The notes under the pieces: model-generated
The model's input: the letters and a program-made list of their open reading frames with translations, nothing else
Databases searched by the model: none
Told to the model about the DNA's origin: nothing
Source of the DNA: Branchiostoma belcheri
Taxonomy: Eukaryota; Chordata; Leptocardii; Amphioxiformes; Branchiostomatidae
NCBI RefSeq assembly: GCF_001625305.1
Contig: NW_017802824.1
Coordinates: 720,733-784,732 of the forward strand
Direction of reading: 5' to 3'
DNA: 64,000 nucleotides
Shown: positions 22,229-33,633 of the stretch, piece after piece
Layout: each line of letters opens with the position of its first letter
Position numbering within the stretch: position 1 is the first letter of the stretch
Position numbers and translations under genes: made by a program

Positions 22229-25200
22229 TTATTGTGGCCTGATTTTCATAGACACAGACTTCAGAGAGTCTCCCCTCCAGGTTACACAGCCGTAGTCAAT
22301 ACAGGTGCGCACGTAGGGACCGTTGAGGTAGGCCTGATTGCAGCCATTAAACCACCAGCCGCACTGTCCGAGATACTGAGAACAGTGGAGGCCGGTGTGG
22401 GGATCGTTGTCCCTGTCCAGAGTGGAGAACCTCTGCCCGTTGTGGTAATCCAGAGCGTCTCCAGCGTTGCCTGAATACCCGGAAATGTGCAGCCGGTACT
22501 GGTCCGACTCACCGGACACCCTGGATGGGAACAGCAAATCACACAATATTAGTCAGGAACAACAATCTGCATTAATTCTGATTCTGTACTTTTTGTAAAA
22601 CAAAGTGGTTCAGAGGTCTCGTATATACCTCCATGAAGTATTTGGAGCGTTTGTAAATTTTCTTGTCATCTTGTCTACGGCTACGGTTACGGTCTTCTAT
22701 AGCTGACGGAGATGGATTTTCCCTCCGTCGCCGGCGGCACCCAGCGGAAACCCTCGCCGATTTTACAGATGATACTTCTTTACTGGAAGACTGTATAACA
22801 TTGGTACAAAACGTACTCACCAAAGCGGAAACCTCATGCCAAAAAATTGGATTGTACCTTAATGCATCCAAGACAAAGTACATGCACTTAAACCCATCAA
22901 CTGATGGTAATCTTTTGGCCTCCGATGGTACTACAATTGAGCGAGTTGCCGATTTCAAGTACCTATATACTAGTATTTAGGAGGTTACACTGATAGTAGT
23001 CATGACATGGATGTTAGGTTCGCCCATGCGTGGAGCGCCTACATTCACTACATAAAGTATGGAAATCGTCCGTTAGAAAACAAAGACAAAAGTATTTCAG
23101 GCATGTATTGAAGCTATTCTCTTATACGGATATGATTTCTGTATAGGTACTTAGCTTATTTCCCTGAGTTTCTTTCGCGCCAGGGGACAAAATTTTCTTT
23201 TAGTTTTTATTTGTTTCACTTCATCCTGCGTGTTTGATATGTTGAAATCCCTTCAACTAAACGGTATGAGAAATCCAGCTCCAGGATGTTACTGACATTG
23301 GACAGTCAGCATGGTATCTTATTTCTATGTACATTGTAACTCTTGTACTAGAAAAGCCTCTAATCATGCAAATGACGGCTTTTACCCAGGCCATGCATAG
23401 TGATGTTCATCTTTAACTAAAGTAGGCATTACTTGCCTCAGCAGTTTTTAGGATAGACCTTTTCCTGTGTATTTTATGTATTTCCAAGTGACATGTGATA
23501 TCTGCTACGAATAGTCACTAGAAGGAGGACTACCAACCTAAAGGTGTCGTATTCCGCGTAGTACGTCCGCATATCCCAATACATCATGTCAACCCGCATT
23601 CGGTAGGTCTTATGGGAAGTCAGGCGGTGGATGTTCTCGTTCCCAAGCCAGTATTCCCCGTTCTTGTTCCCAAACCCATGCTTGTACTCCTCCCAGTTCT
23701 TGTTAAAGGGAACCGACCCGTCCATTCGTCGCTGTATCACAGTCCAGCCTCCTTCTGTGGGAAAACAATCATCATTTCTTTTGAAAGAGTTCTACCTGGT
23801 AACACTAACAGTATGAATGTGTTAGCTTTGCTGAGGAGATTGATTGGAACAGACCGACCCTGTGAGTGATTTCTCATAAAAATAGTGATTTGGCCAACAA
23901 CACAGTTGACTTTTGCATCCCCAACTTATAGTTTTAGTGTTGGATTTGGCAGTTCATGCACACTATATTACGAATCCTATCTACCTGCAGTATCCATGTC
24001 ACAGTAGACCTCTACACCGGACAGGGGTGAGCCAAGTATGTAGACTCCACTGGTGATGTGCCCGGCGGCTTTATATGCAGAACAGTCTGCCTCTGGGAAA
24101 CGGTAGCAGGGACAGAGTCACGATATACGTCAGACAATAGTAGCATGTTTTAACTCAGCATAACTCTGGTAGTTTATGACAAAACTATTTTTAAAAAAGG
24201 CCGTAAATGTGGGAACACAAAGTAGTATATATTTAATCTATTTGATCTTCAGACAGCTAAGTGGCCCATTCAATTTTGTAAAATTAATTTTTACTGGGGC
24301 CCAGACTACAGTACAGAAACAATTGTACTGCATCAAAATGTTTGTGTGATGCAATTAAGGTAATGTGACCGGTAACGCTCGTATATATGACTGTCATCTG
24401 TCTATGAAAAGCTGGGATGTGTCATATTTTGTAGCCATTTTGGTGGAAACATCATAACTGTGTCGCTGTAAGACCCGCGCGTGTAGCATTAAAACCGTGA
24501 GAAACTCGGACCCTAAAACTCACCTGCAGGAGGAGCAGTCGTGGCTGCTGGGGTTGTGATCTGAGGCGGTCCTGACAGACATCCGAGGTCTGTTGGTTTG
24601 ATAAACATTCATTTATTCTTCAAGGCTTTTTAGAAACTTTTATCTACAAATAAGAATACTTCCAACCAAACACTTGATTTATCTATAAGAGTATTTCCAG
24701 TCAAACACCTGACAGGCCGGCACACCAAATTCATTTACCTGAACGTTTTCCAAGAATGAGTACAGTGTTGGACTCTGAGTTCCTCTTGGATCTGCGGTGC
24801 ATCTCCGCACTTTTCCAAAAGGTGGCGCTGTCATCACGTCTCCAGTCTTGAGTTGAGCTAGCTGGGCCCTATAAGACAATTACCTTCCCGTTATAGTAAA
24901 CGAATACAGTCGCAAGTTTCGCCACGGGCTATACTGTAGTATGATAAAACACAACCACACAAAGCTAGTTTACTCATAAACTTCATATTCAATCGGACCT
25001 CGGACTGGACGCACAGGTGGACAGCATGGTGACAAAGGGAAGCAGACGCCTCTTCCTACTGTGCAGACTGAGACGGGCTGGTCTCCCATCAGTCGACCAC
25101 ACCACCGTATACTGCGGCTATGTTCGGCCGCCTGCCCAACCCCAATTTGGAACCGCTGGCCCAAATTTGGAACACCGCAATAACAACAGACAGACAGACT

Positions 25201-26361
25201 ATAACGCGTCCAGAAACGGGGTCTGTGGGATTATGTTGGGCCGGAACTTGGGGAAGCCTTGCGATCTTTGGAACTACAATCTCTCTCTGATCGCAGACTC
25301 AAGCTTTGCTTGTTTCGCAAAGAAAGTTAGGCAGTCGTAGCCTGGGTACCATCCTACTTGTATGCCGGGGCTCCCACAGTCGCTTCCCTTCTTAGGGAAG
25401 CCAATTAAAGTCTTCTTAGGGAAGCGACTGTGGGAGCCCCGGCATACAAGTAGGATGGTACCCAGGCTAAGGCAGTCGCCCCACTTCTGTTGTTGGCTTC
25501 TTCCGACAAGGAGAGAATAGTACGGCCGGCAGCTGAGGAACTCGCTCCAGTACTCCCAGGCCAGAGGGACCAAAAGATTCACCACGAGTGCGAGGCCAAT
25601 TCTGGCTAAACTCGTGCTCGGACTGTAAAACTGAACTGTTGACTCGAGAGTAGCCTACCCTTTGATGATTTTATACAAAAATGCTTAACCACGTTATATT
25701 ACGTAACTTATATATTCACGTACTATGAAAGCGTACCGTGTTAGTTGTACTATATGTGTGATTGTAAACATCGGCGCAATTCAGTTTTTACTGCTAGGCC
25801 GATTATTTTTGTGCTTCATCAATAAGCCAACTACTACCACTTGATGAACATTTACTTAATTCCAATTCAGAGCACATAAGAGCTGCTTATTACAACTCTG
25901 AGTCTGAGCTTTACATACTTGCATGAATGATGCTCATAAACTGTAGCATGACTTTGAATCGCCTCTGGTTACCGTCGAAAAAAGGGACAAATCATCCTTA
26001 CCTTGTCCTTAGCCTCGTTCTTTTGCTTCAACTGCATCTGGAGCACCTGATCCTTCAGGTAGGCTTGTAGTTCTTCCCGCAGATCTTCCTGTTGCTTCAT
26101 GAACGCCATTTGCTGATCCCGCAGATCTGTCTGGAACGCCGTTTGCTGATCCCGTATATCCTGTATGTCTCTCATGAATGCCGCTTGTTGTTCCTGGATG
26201 AAGGTGATCTCCCGCACCATGAACAGCAGGGCGACGACACTCACCACAGCCGCGAGTCCTGACAGCGCCAGGACGATTCCATTGGTCCACCGGTTTCCAT
26301 GGCGACCTACAGAACCGTCTGGAACTGCCTCGCCGTTTGGGGACAGATTCTTGGACGTCAT
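22229..26361 (-). CDS. Type II membrane fibrinogen-related protein (FIBCD1-like)
   Basis: Six exons in matched phase: 26002-26361, 24739-24868, 24524-24589, 23985-24092, 23538-23754 and 22229-22520, totalling 1173 nt or 390 residues. Residues 1-27 are cytoplasmic and 28-49 form a hydrophobic helix. Residues 50-120 form a Q/E/K-rich coiled coil with repeated IRDQQ/LRDQQ that could trimerise the protein. A short linker and a Pro/Thr stretch follow. The fibrinogen C-terminal domain (about 187-390) shows DCSAYKA, YCDMDT, GGWTVIQRR, NAGDAL, the calcium-loop DRDND, HCSQYLGQCGWWFNGC and a KIRP end. Such domains bind acetylated sugars and act in pattern recognition. The start chosen is the ATG at 26361, ahead of the helix. 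Exons 2 and 3 are supported only by phase and splice borders. Confidence 0.85.
22740..23150 (+). mobile_element. LINE reverse-transcriptase fragment
   Basis: The frame reads FTDDTSLLEDC (variant of the RT FADD box), then LNASKTKYMHLN and DFKYL, followed by a stop and a broken continuation ending ILLYGYDF. It is a dead fragment in the last intron of the fibrinogen gene, on the opposite strand. Confidence 0.7.
25338..25469. mobile_element. Near-perfect hairpin MITE with 9-bp target duplication
   Basis: Arms of about 51 bp begin TAGCCTGGGTACCATCC and are exact inverses. AGGCAGTCG flanks both sides (25329-25337 and 25470-25478). The lack of divergence suggests a recent insertion. It lies in intron 1 of the fibrinogen gene. 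Confidence 0.88.
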
Positions 26362-26919
26362 CTTCGAGAAACCTTGCGGAATATGAAGCAAATGATAACA
26401 TATTTTTGTCTCATCTTGTCTCATCTTATGCCTAGGCCCTGCACCGCGCCAATCGCGACACTCCAACCTAAATCCCTACAAGGCTCTACCATTCCACAAA
26501 GGCTGCTAGAGATATTCGCGCTTCCTCAGGCCATAACAGAAATCGCGCCTGACAACTTTAAGGAAGAAGTAATGGTGAAATAATGTGTCCGTTCTAGGAC
26601 GAGCTTCCCCGCCTCTGGCGGGACCACGTCGGCATTCAGCCGAGATACGCTGGGAGGGGGGCACCAGCAAGCAGGTCGTTGACCCCTGACATTGATAACA
26701 CGCCACCTTGCGTGTTTTCATCAAACAACAATGATTCGAATGTAGTTTCGTAGAATCGTGATCGGAAGCGGTTTGCAAGGAATGTATGGCACGTGGACCA
26801 GATGTGCGGAATGCGAGTTACCCGAATCGCGGTTTGGGTGACTTCACATTAACAAGGCTTAAATGTCTCCACTATAGTTTTGCCCAGACGAGTCGTTAGC
26901 TCAAACAGGTGGGACAAGT

Positions 26920-28530
26920 CAATATACGGTTTACATCTCAATTAAGGACCTGTAAGTACCTTAACATGTTGTCAATAAGAAAAATACCCTCAGAATCATG
27001 ACAAAAACAATTCCTCAACACAATCAACCTGGTCAATGAGCCAGTAAATTAGAAAAGTCTTTGTTAGAAGAAACCTCTTGAATTGTTTTACGCAACACGT
27101 ACATCAAAGCTACTCTTCAGTCACCAAAGCAACTCTTCAGTCACCTATCAACGGATTTGTACTCTCTTAGCGGCAACAAGAGCTGAATATATGTTGACAA
27201 AGAGCAGCGTTTTCAGCTACCAAAACAAATAAATGAAGACTGATGGACTCTATTGAAATGCATGTTGCTGAAAATCTCATTAGTGCGGTTACCTGGCGAT
27301 GGCGCTAAACTTCAGGATGGCTTGTTCTTCGGCCGTGTGGAAACCTAATCATCACGCTAAAACTGCGGGCTTTAAAAAAAGGAACGGAGAACTAATTAGT
27401 CCACAGTGCGTGGACAATACCGAGAGTGCACAGGACTAAAGGCATCCAAAGCAGTTTTTAGGGCTTGGAAACACGATTTGACAAAGTCAATATTCTAGTC
27501 ACTAATCAACATACTGAGTGGAAACCACATTATGCCAATGTATACTGACCCTCATCGAGAAAAAAATACCAAAAATTCTGACGGAAAATGTTTACCTACT
27601 AGTAGTCTAATTTCTAGGGTACCACCCAGAAAATAAAGGACTTATCTTGGGGCTTCTTTCTGCGGTTGCGGTTTGAAATACCTAACGTTGGAAATGTTGA
27701 CTCAAATGTACTAATGTAAATCAGTATGTGTCAATTTCATAAAGATTGCCTTATTCAGAATATTTACAGCTTTGCTGAAATAGCACTGGGTGCCCTTGAA
27801 GTCGGGAACACGACATTTTCCATGCCAACTTAAAGTATAGTTAGATAATTATAATAGATAATTAGAGTTACGAAATGCCAAGTATGTACTACAATAGAAA
27901 CAGGATTATTAAAGAAGGAACGACACACTATAAGTGCACTTTTCTAATCTTACAACTATCATTAACAGCTAAAAAGAACAGCATGTATCACGTACACTTA
28001 GCACAGTAAATTTAACGGCAGAAAAAGACTGAAAAACAAGGAAAGGTTTCCACTCACTGCTGTAGTAGTGCTTAGACGCGGCGTCAGCTCAAACACTACT
28101 GGTTTTCAAAATGTAATGCACGGCCGTGGGACATGTTTACATCTATATTAAAGACCAGTAAGTAACTTAACATGTTTTCAATGAGAAAAAAATGCCCAGG
28201 GAAACATAACAAAAACAATTCTATAACACAATCATCCTATAGTCAATGAGCCTGTTAATAAAAAAAACCTTTCGTTGAAAGAAATGTTTAATTTGTTTTA
28301 CAAAACAGGTGCACCAAAGCATATCTACATAAAAAGTACTACGTTAATCCTGTACTTTTCCAAGGCCACACTTTAGTCACCTATCAACAGCATTTATACA
28401 ATCTTAGCAGCGACAAGAGGCGAATAAATGTTGACAAAGCTTCACTTTTCAGCTACTATAACAAATGAAAGAGGACTAATGGACTCTATTGAAATGCATG
28501 TTGCTGAGAATCCATTAGTGCGGTAACCTT
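26920..28530. repeat. Direct duplication (about 26920-27300 and 28128-28530)
   Basis: Both blocks share GTTTACATCT, then CTTAACATG, AACACAATCA, TATCAACNG and GGACTCTATTGAAATGCATG, and end GTGCGGTNACC. The 0.8-kb centre shows no gene. The blocks are LTR-like in arrangement but without coding sequence between them, so a simple diverged duplication is also possible. Confidence 0.6.
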
Positions 28531-28561
28531 GTCGCCATTCCGGATCCGTTACATAATCTCA

Positions 28562-28760
28562 CCACCAGGAATACCAACAGCACCAGAGTTCACCCACTAT
28601 GCCTGCAAACATTCTACTGCAAAACAGACACATACCGCAGCAGCTACGTACCACGCACCATAACAGACTGGAACAAACTACCTACAGACATAGCCACATC
28701 CACATCCCTACCGAAGTTAAAAATGGGACTGGCCCGACACATGGGCCTTCCTTCAACATC
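28562..28760 (+). mobile_element. LINE ORF2 C-terminal fragment
   Basis: The frame reads YRSSYVPRTITDWNKLPTDI and then ATSTSLPKLKMGLARHMG, the end of a CR1/Jockey-like polyprotein. It resembles the end of the larger LINE at 31640-31756 and joins directly to the fucolectin-like fragment. Confidence 0.6.
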
Positions 28761-28915
28761 CACACTTGGGATTCCGACCAGGTCAGCGAGAACCCCAAGT
28801 GTGGCGGTGATCATCACATCGCCGTGAACCAGCCGTCCATTTCCGTCTCATGTCAGGGGATGAGGGGTATTTCCGGGTAGGCCTTCGCTACATTCACCTT
28901 ACTTCACTTTAGTTG
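28760..28915 (+). pseudogene. Fucolectin-like (F5/8-type) domain fragment, frameshifted
   Basis: NPKCGGDHHI, QPSISVSCQGMRG and, after a one-base frame change, YFRVGLRYIHL match the C-terminal half of the fucolectin/tachylectin-4 fold, which usually reads SVSCPGMRGRYVGVRL. The first frame stops at 28878. It could be a decayed exon of the C-type lectin gene downstream. Confidence 0.55.
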
Positions 28916-29262
28916 TGACATCAAGTAATACATATATTTTAGGGGCTGGTCTATAAATCAGAGTATAAACTCCCGTGGAACTGCTGGCAAATATTTGTGA
29001 CAATGACAGGAAAGCAGGATCATGGCCGGTGTCATGGGAAGCTTAAAAAAACATGGTTCCCAGCTTTCTGACATGTTTGCTCTGTTTTGATTTGATTTGA
29101 TTTGATTTGTATAAGGAAATTTTCCTTTTTTTTCAAATCTAGCTTATGACTGCAATTGTGCAATTCCTTTTGGAATCAATGTTTTGACAAACAGGAAAGA
29201 AATAATTGCTCTAAGAACTTCCAAATAGCGGGGCTGTAGCTTCCTATCCTTCATTTCTTCAG

Positions 29263-32200
29263 TTGGATGGCGCATGCGAACTGGCGGCTGCCAGGATGGC
29301 TACAGAAGAGTCGGCCTGGCCTGTATCCGGCTCGGTACCGTCCTAAAGTCGTTTTGGGACGCGCAGCAGGCCTGTAATGCGGAAGGGGCGACCCTAGCCA
29401 TGCCTAAAACGGAAGAACTGGACCTCGCTCTCAGACGCCTGGTCAGAAGATCTGGAGGCAACTCCGATCACAGGATCGGTCTGAGGTTCACATGTCCTCG
29501 CCTTTTCTTCGGGACCTGTTGGTTCGGAAAATGGGAATATAAATGGGTGGACGGGTTACCTCTTGGAAGGTACCAGGTGCGTGTTCTGTTGACAAAAACA
29601 AGTTTGTTTTAATATTCCAACATTAAGCACAAGCGTGCTTCAAGCAAGCTGACTGGAATGGCCTGAGGAAGTCAATTCATGTGCTGACTGACTCAATCCT
29701 AGCTACTCATGCAGACAAACCGGATGTCGAGGCTGTTTGGTCAGACCTGAAGACAGGCCTTCAAGAAAAAGTCCAGGAGTTCATCCCACATAAGAAAATC
29801 TCTGGCAAGAGGAATCAAGTATGGATTGACCATAAAACCCTGAAACTGATCAGAAGAAGAGATAGAATCCATAAGAAATACAAGAAAACTGGAAGACAAG
29901 ATTTACATCAAGCATTTAAGTCACTTAAGCGACAAGTCCAGCGGCAGTTGAGACAACAATATTGGAAACATGTAGAGGGCCTGATCACGGAGGACTGCTT
30001 AGACCAGCCAAAACCTACTAAGAAGTTCTGGACTTTTATCAAGGCAAGGAGAAATGAAAACACAGGAGTATCACCACTGAAGGAAACAGGGAAACTTGTA
30101 ACAGATGACAAAGAAAGAGCTGAAATCCTGAACAGACAATTCAAGTCAGCCTTCAGTACTGGAGAAGTATTCAGTGATGAGGACTTCAAGCTTAGATGCC
30201 CTATGCCACCGAGAGATCCAGAACAACCCATACTAGAAGACATCACCATCACAACTGCCGGTGTCGAGAAACTCTTACAAAATCTGGACCCCTCAAAGGC
30301 TAGCGGTCCTGACCAGATTAGTCCCCGTGTTCTGAGAGAGGTAGCCGTAGAGCTAGCACCGGCACTTGCCTTCCTGTATCAAGCCTCTCTTGACCAAGGG
30401 GTTGTCCCGGACGACTGGAAGCGCGCCCACGTGTGTCCTGTGTTCAAAAAGGGAGAGCGATACAAAGCAGAAAATTACCGGCCTATTTCCATCACCAGCT
30501 TACCCTGCAAGCTTCTGGAACACATCCTCGTAAGCAACATCATGTCGTACTGTGAGCAACACCAAGTCCTATGCACAGAACAACATGGTTTTCGTAAAGG
30601 CCGATCTTGCGAAACTCAACTCTTGGGTCTAGTTGACGAAGTTTCTGCAGCTTTGGAAAGTGGTAACCAAGAGGACCTGCTCGTTTTGGACTTTTCCAAA
30701 GCGTTTGATAAGGTTAGCCATAGCCTACTAGTGCATAAACTAAGACATTACGGCATTGATGGAAAGGTGAATGCCTGGATTCACGAGTTCCTGTCAAATA
30801 GAAAACAAGCTGTTATTGTCAACGGCGCCATGTCTACGTATGTTCCAGTGGAATCAGGTGTCCCTCAAGGGTCCGTTCTGGGTCCTTCCCTGTTCCTACT
30901 ATTCATCAACGACCTGCCAGCTGGTCTAACCTCATCATCAAGACTGTTTGCTGACGACACAGCATGTCACAAACTTGTCAAAGTTGCCAGAGACCAAGAT
31001 CATCTTCAGGATGACCTTGACAAGCTAGCGGAGTGGGAACAACGTTGGAATATGTGCTTCCATCCTCAGAAGTGTGTAACCCTACACATGACTCGTAGCA
31101 GAAAAACAAGGAAACGTGATTACCGGCTGCACGGTCACATACTCCAGGAGGAGCCCCAAGCAACATACCTTGGACTTACAATTACTAGAGACCTAAAGTG
31201 GGGACCACACATTGTAAATACCACTAACAAAGCTAACAGATGCCTTGGCTTTGTCCGGCGTAACATCAAGATTCAGAGCAAAACCATAAAGCAGGCAGCT
31301 TATAAAGCACTTGTCAGACCCATTTTAGAATATGGGTGTACTGTGTGGGACCCGTACACTGATAAGAACATCATCGCGGTGGAAAAAGTGCAGAGAAGAG
31401 CAGCTAGATGGGTCTGCTCCCGTTTCCGCCAAACATCAAGTGTGGGAGCCATGTTGCAAGACCTCCAGTGGCAAACACTCCAGGAGAGAAGGAGATGTGC
31501 CAGACTCACTACATTCTATAAACTACATCATGGTTGCATCACTGTTAATACAAAAAACTTACCTGTAATCCACCGATCAACACGCAAGACACGGCATACG
31601 CACCCACTGACTTACGTGAGTCCTGTATGCAGAACCCTATACAGGCAGATGTCTTTTTTCCCACGTACAATTTCTGAGTGGAACTCTCTACCAGCTGAGA
31701 CAGCCACCGCCCCTACTCTGACATCCTTTAAGGATAAGGTGGCCCACAGACATTAGCACCTTTGTACCAGTCATCAAAATCCAACACCAAAACAACAGTT
31801 TGACCATCTGACTAACAAGAGCAGCAGATTCATCGACATGACGATGCTGGCTGCCAAAACCTAAGAAGAAGAAGAGCACAAAACATGGTGACGGTACACT
31901 CAAGTTTTTTTATGTTTATGGAAGGAAAACATTGTTTTTGCTCACTTTTCCTCTTTTCCAAACACGCAAGGTCAATGACCTGAACCAGACGTCTGTCACC
32001 ATGGTGCTGTGTTACACTTTGTAGCTCCATTTGAAAATGCTGGTCACCAGATATTATATTATATGAATGGTTATGTATTAGAATCAACAGTTTGGTGGAC
32101 TAGACCATTTGACGGTTTACAAAACATTATGCATTTGCTTTGCAATTGTTACTTTTCTAGCTAGTTAAACTTATTCCCCAACTAATGCAGAGGACAATAC

Positions 32201-32604
32201 TCATTTTCGCCTGAGTTAAGTGAGGAAAGTCGTGTTAAGTGCCTTTCTCAAGGGCACAAGATCGGTGGCATGGCAGGATTCGAACAAGGGTTCCGAGCCG
32301 TATTCTGCCGTTACGACACACGATTAGTCTCCACCGTCTACCAGACAAGGGACTGTCAAAGGATCCCAGTAGGTTACTCATTTCCTTCAGATAGGTCTTG
32401 TCATCTTGACATTTGTACCTTACGTTGTTGACTGTTTTCCTTTTCTATCAGGGATGGCACCCAGGTGAGGCAAGTCATAGCAAAGTGCCCCGTGCACTGT
32501 GTGTTCTGTACTGGTACTCAGTACTTGCGGCTGACCCGATGTGGGACGACACAGCTGGATGCCATGGCAAAAAGCGGTACATCTGCCAATCCCCTCCTGT
32601 CTAA
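29263..32604 (+). CDS. C-type lectin-like domain protein (two 3' exons)
   Basis: Exons 29263-29576 and 32452-32604 join in phase 0 and end at TAA. They encode a full-length C-type lectin fold: GCQDGYRRVG, FWDAQQACNAEGATLA (helix 1 and 2), KWEYKWVDG, then WHPGE, MWDDTAGCHGKKRYICQ with the final conserved cysteine. The usual EPN or QPD sugar motif is absent, so calcium-dependent mannose or galactose binding is doubtful. The first exon needs an upstream partner (incoming phase 1). The 2.9-kb intron contains a LINE. Confidence 0.8.
29627..31874 (+). mobile_element. CR1/Jockey-like non-LTR retrotransposon, 5'-truncated, RT frame intact
   Basis: An uninterrupted frame of about 691 codons to 31756 covers the linker (QADWNGLRKSI), thumb and all RT blocks: SKASGPDQISPRVL, RPISITSLPCKLLE, GFRKGRSCETQ, VLDFSKAFDKVSH, GVPQGSVLGPSLF and FADDTACHK. 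The C-terminus is FFPRTISEWNSLP. The apurinic endonuclease domain is missing, so the copy cannot move by itself. An AAG-type microsatellite ends it near 31874. Confidence 0.88.
32190..32323 (-). repeat. tRNA-derived SINE
   Basis: Same family as 700-881: GTGTGTCGTAACGGCAGA head, GTTCGAATCC B box, and CTTGTGCCCTTGAGAAAGG body. Confidence 0.6.
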
Positions 32605-32949
32605 TCACCTTCAGGCAAGAATCATGTTTTCAGTAGCCTTTGAGTGTGTTTATGCGTATGAAGCCTTTGTGTGTATGTTTGTGTTTGTGTGTGTGGTTTA
32701 GAACGATAAACTCAAGAAGCTATGAATGGATTGTCATGAAACTTTGTAGTTGGGTACCCATTTATATCCCCCTCATTTTGGTTAAAAAAAACATTTGTAC
32801 AATTGAATTTAAATTAAAACCATTGGCAAAAACCAATAAATCACTATTTACCAATAGGATTTTGTGTGGAAAGACCGCAAAACTGAAAGTATTTTATTTG
32901 CCCTTTAAAGAATCATTCGACCATTAACAGAGTCATTTACAACAAAGAC

Positions 32950-33240
32950 GAACTTGGATAGAACATTCAGTACCATTTATTCCATAGAAAAAATATAATG
33001 TTCACACATTCTCGTCCATCACATGTCAAATTGTAAAATATCCACTCTGTATCCTCTGTGGTATTCTTTCTCCGGTTATTTTGACAAAACACTGTTGAAA
33101 AACTAGACTAGACTGATATGCACGGTAGAACATTCAGTACCATTTATTCCATAGAAAAAATATAATGATCACACATTTTGCCTGTCACATATGTCAAATT
33201 ACCACATATGCACTCTGCCTCTGTTGAGGTATTCTAATAC
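32950..33240. repeat. Tandem duplication of about 166 bp
   Basis: TAGAACATTCAGTACCATTT occurs at about 32959 and 33125, and similarity continues for about 110 bases. The rest of 32610-33630 shows no gene. Confidence 0.8.
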
Positions 33241-33633
33241 GTACATACTGTGCAACAGTGCATTTTAAGTGCCTGGTATAACAATTTAGTTGCAAAAGTT
33301 ATAAATATTGTGTTAGGCACTAGAGACGTGTAGGACAGTACAAATGGCATCATACACGTGTTATGCACGGAATATGCATATACAAAAATATTTTTTCTCA
33401 ATGAGGCCAGCTCATTGCTTTTTCATAAAATCCACGTGACAAGATATGGTACACAAACACATACAAATTGTCATATCTTCATACACATTTTTAAATTCTG
33501 TATTGCACACAGCTCACATATAGAAAAGTTATTTATTAAATATTTCATCTCATTCCATTGTTACGGAAAAATGAGATGAAATACAACTAAAATTAAATTA
33601 GATTAAGTTAAAAATTACGTTCGTTATCATTTT

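Noticed and set aside
24970..25164. Additional exon of the fibrinogen gene
   Set aside because: The open frame has no clear acceptor and is not needed for a continuous reading frame.
25969..26466. Start of the fibrinogen protein at the first ATG (26466)
   Set aside because: The ATG at 26361 begins the region with typical composition and a membrane helix. The extra 35 residues look like 5' UTR, though this is not proven.
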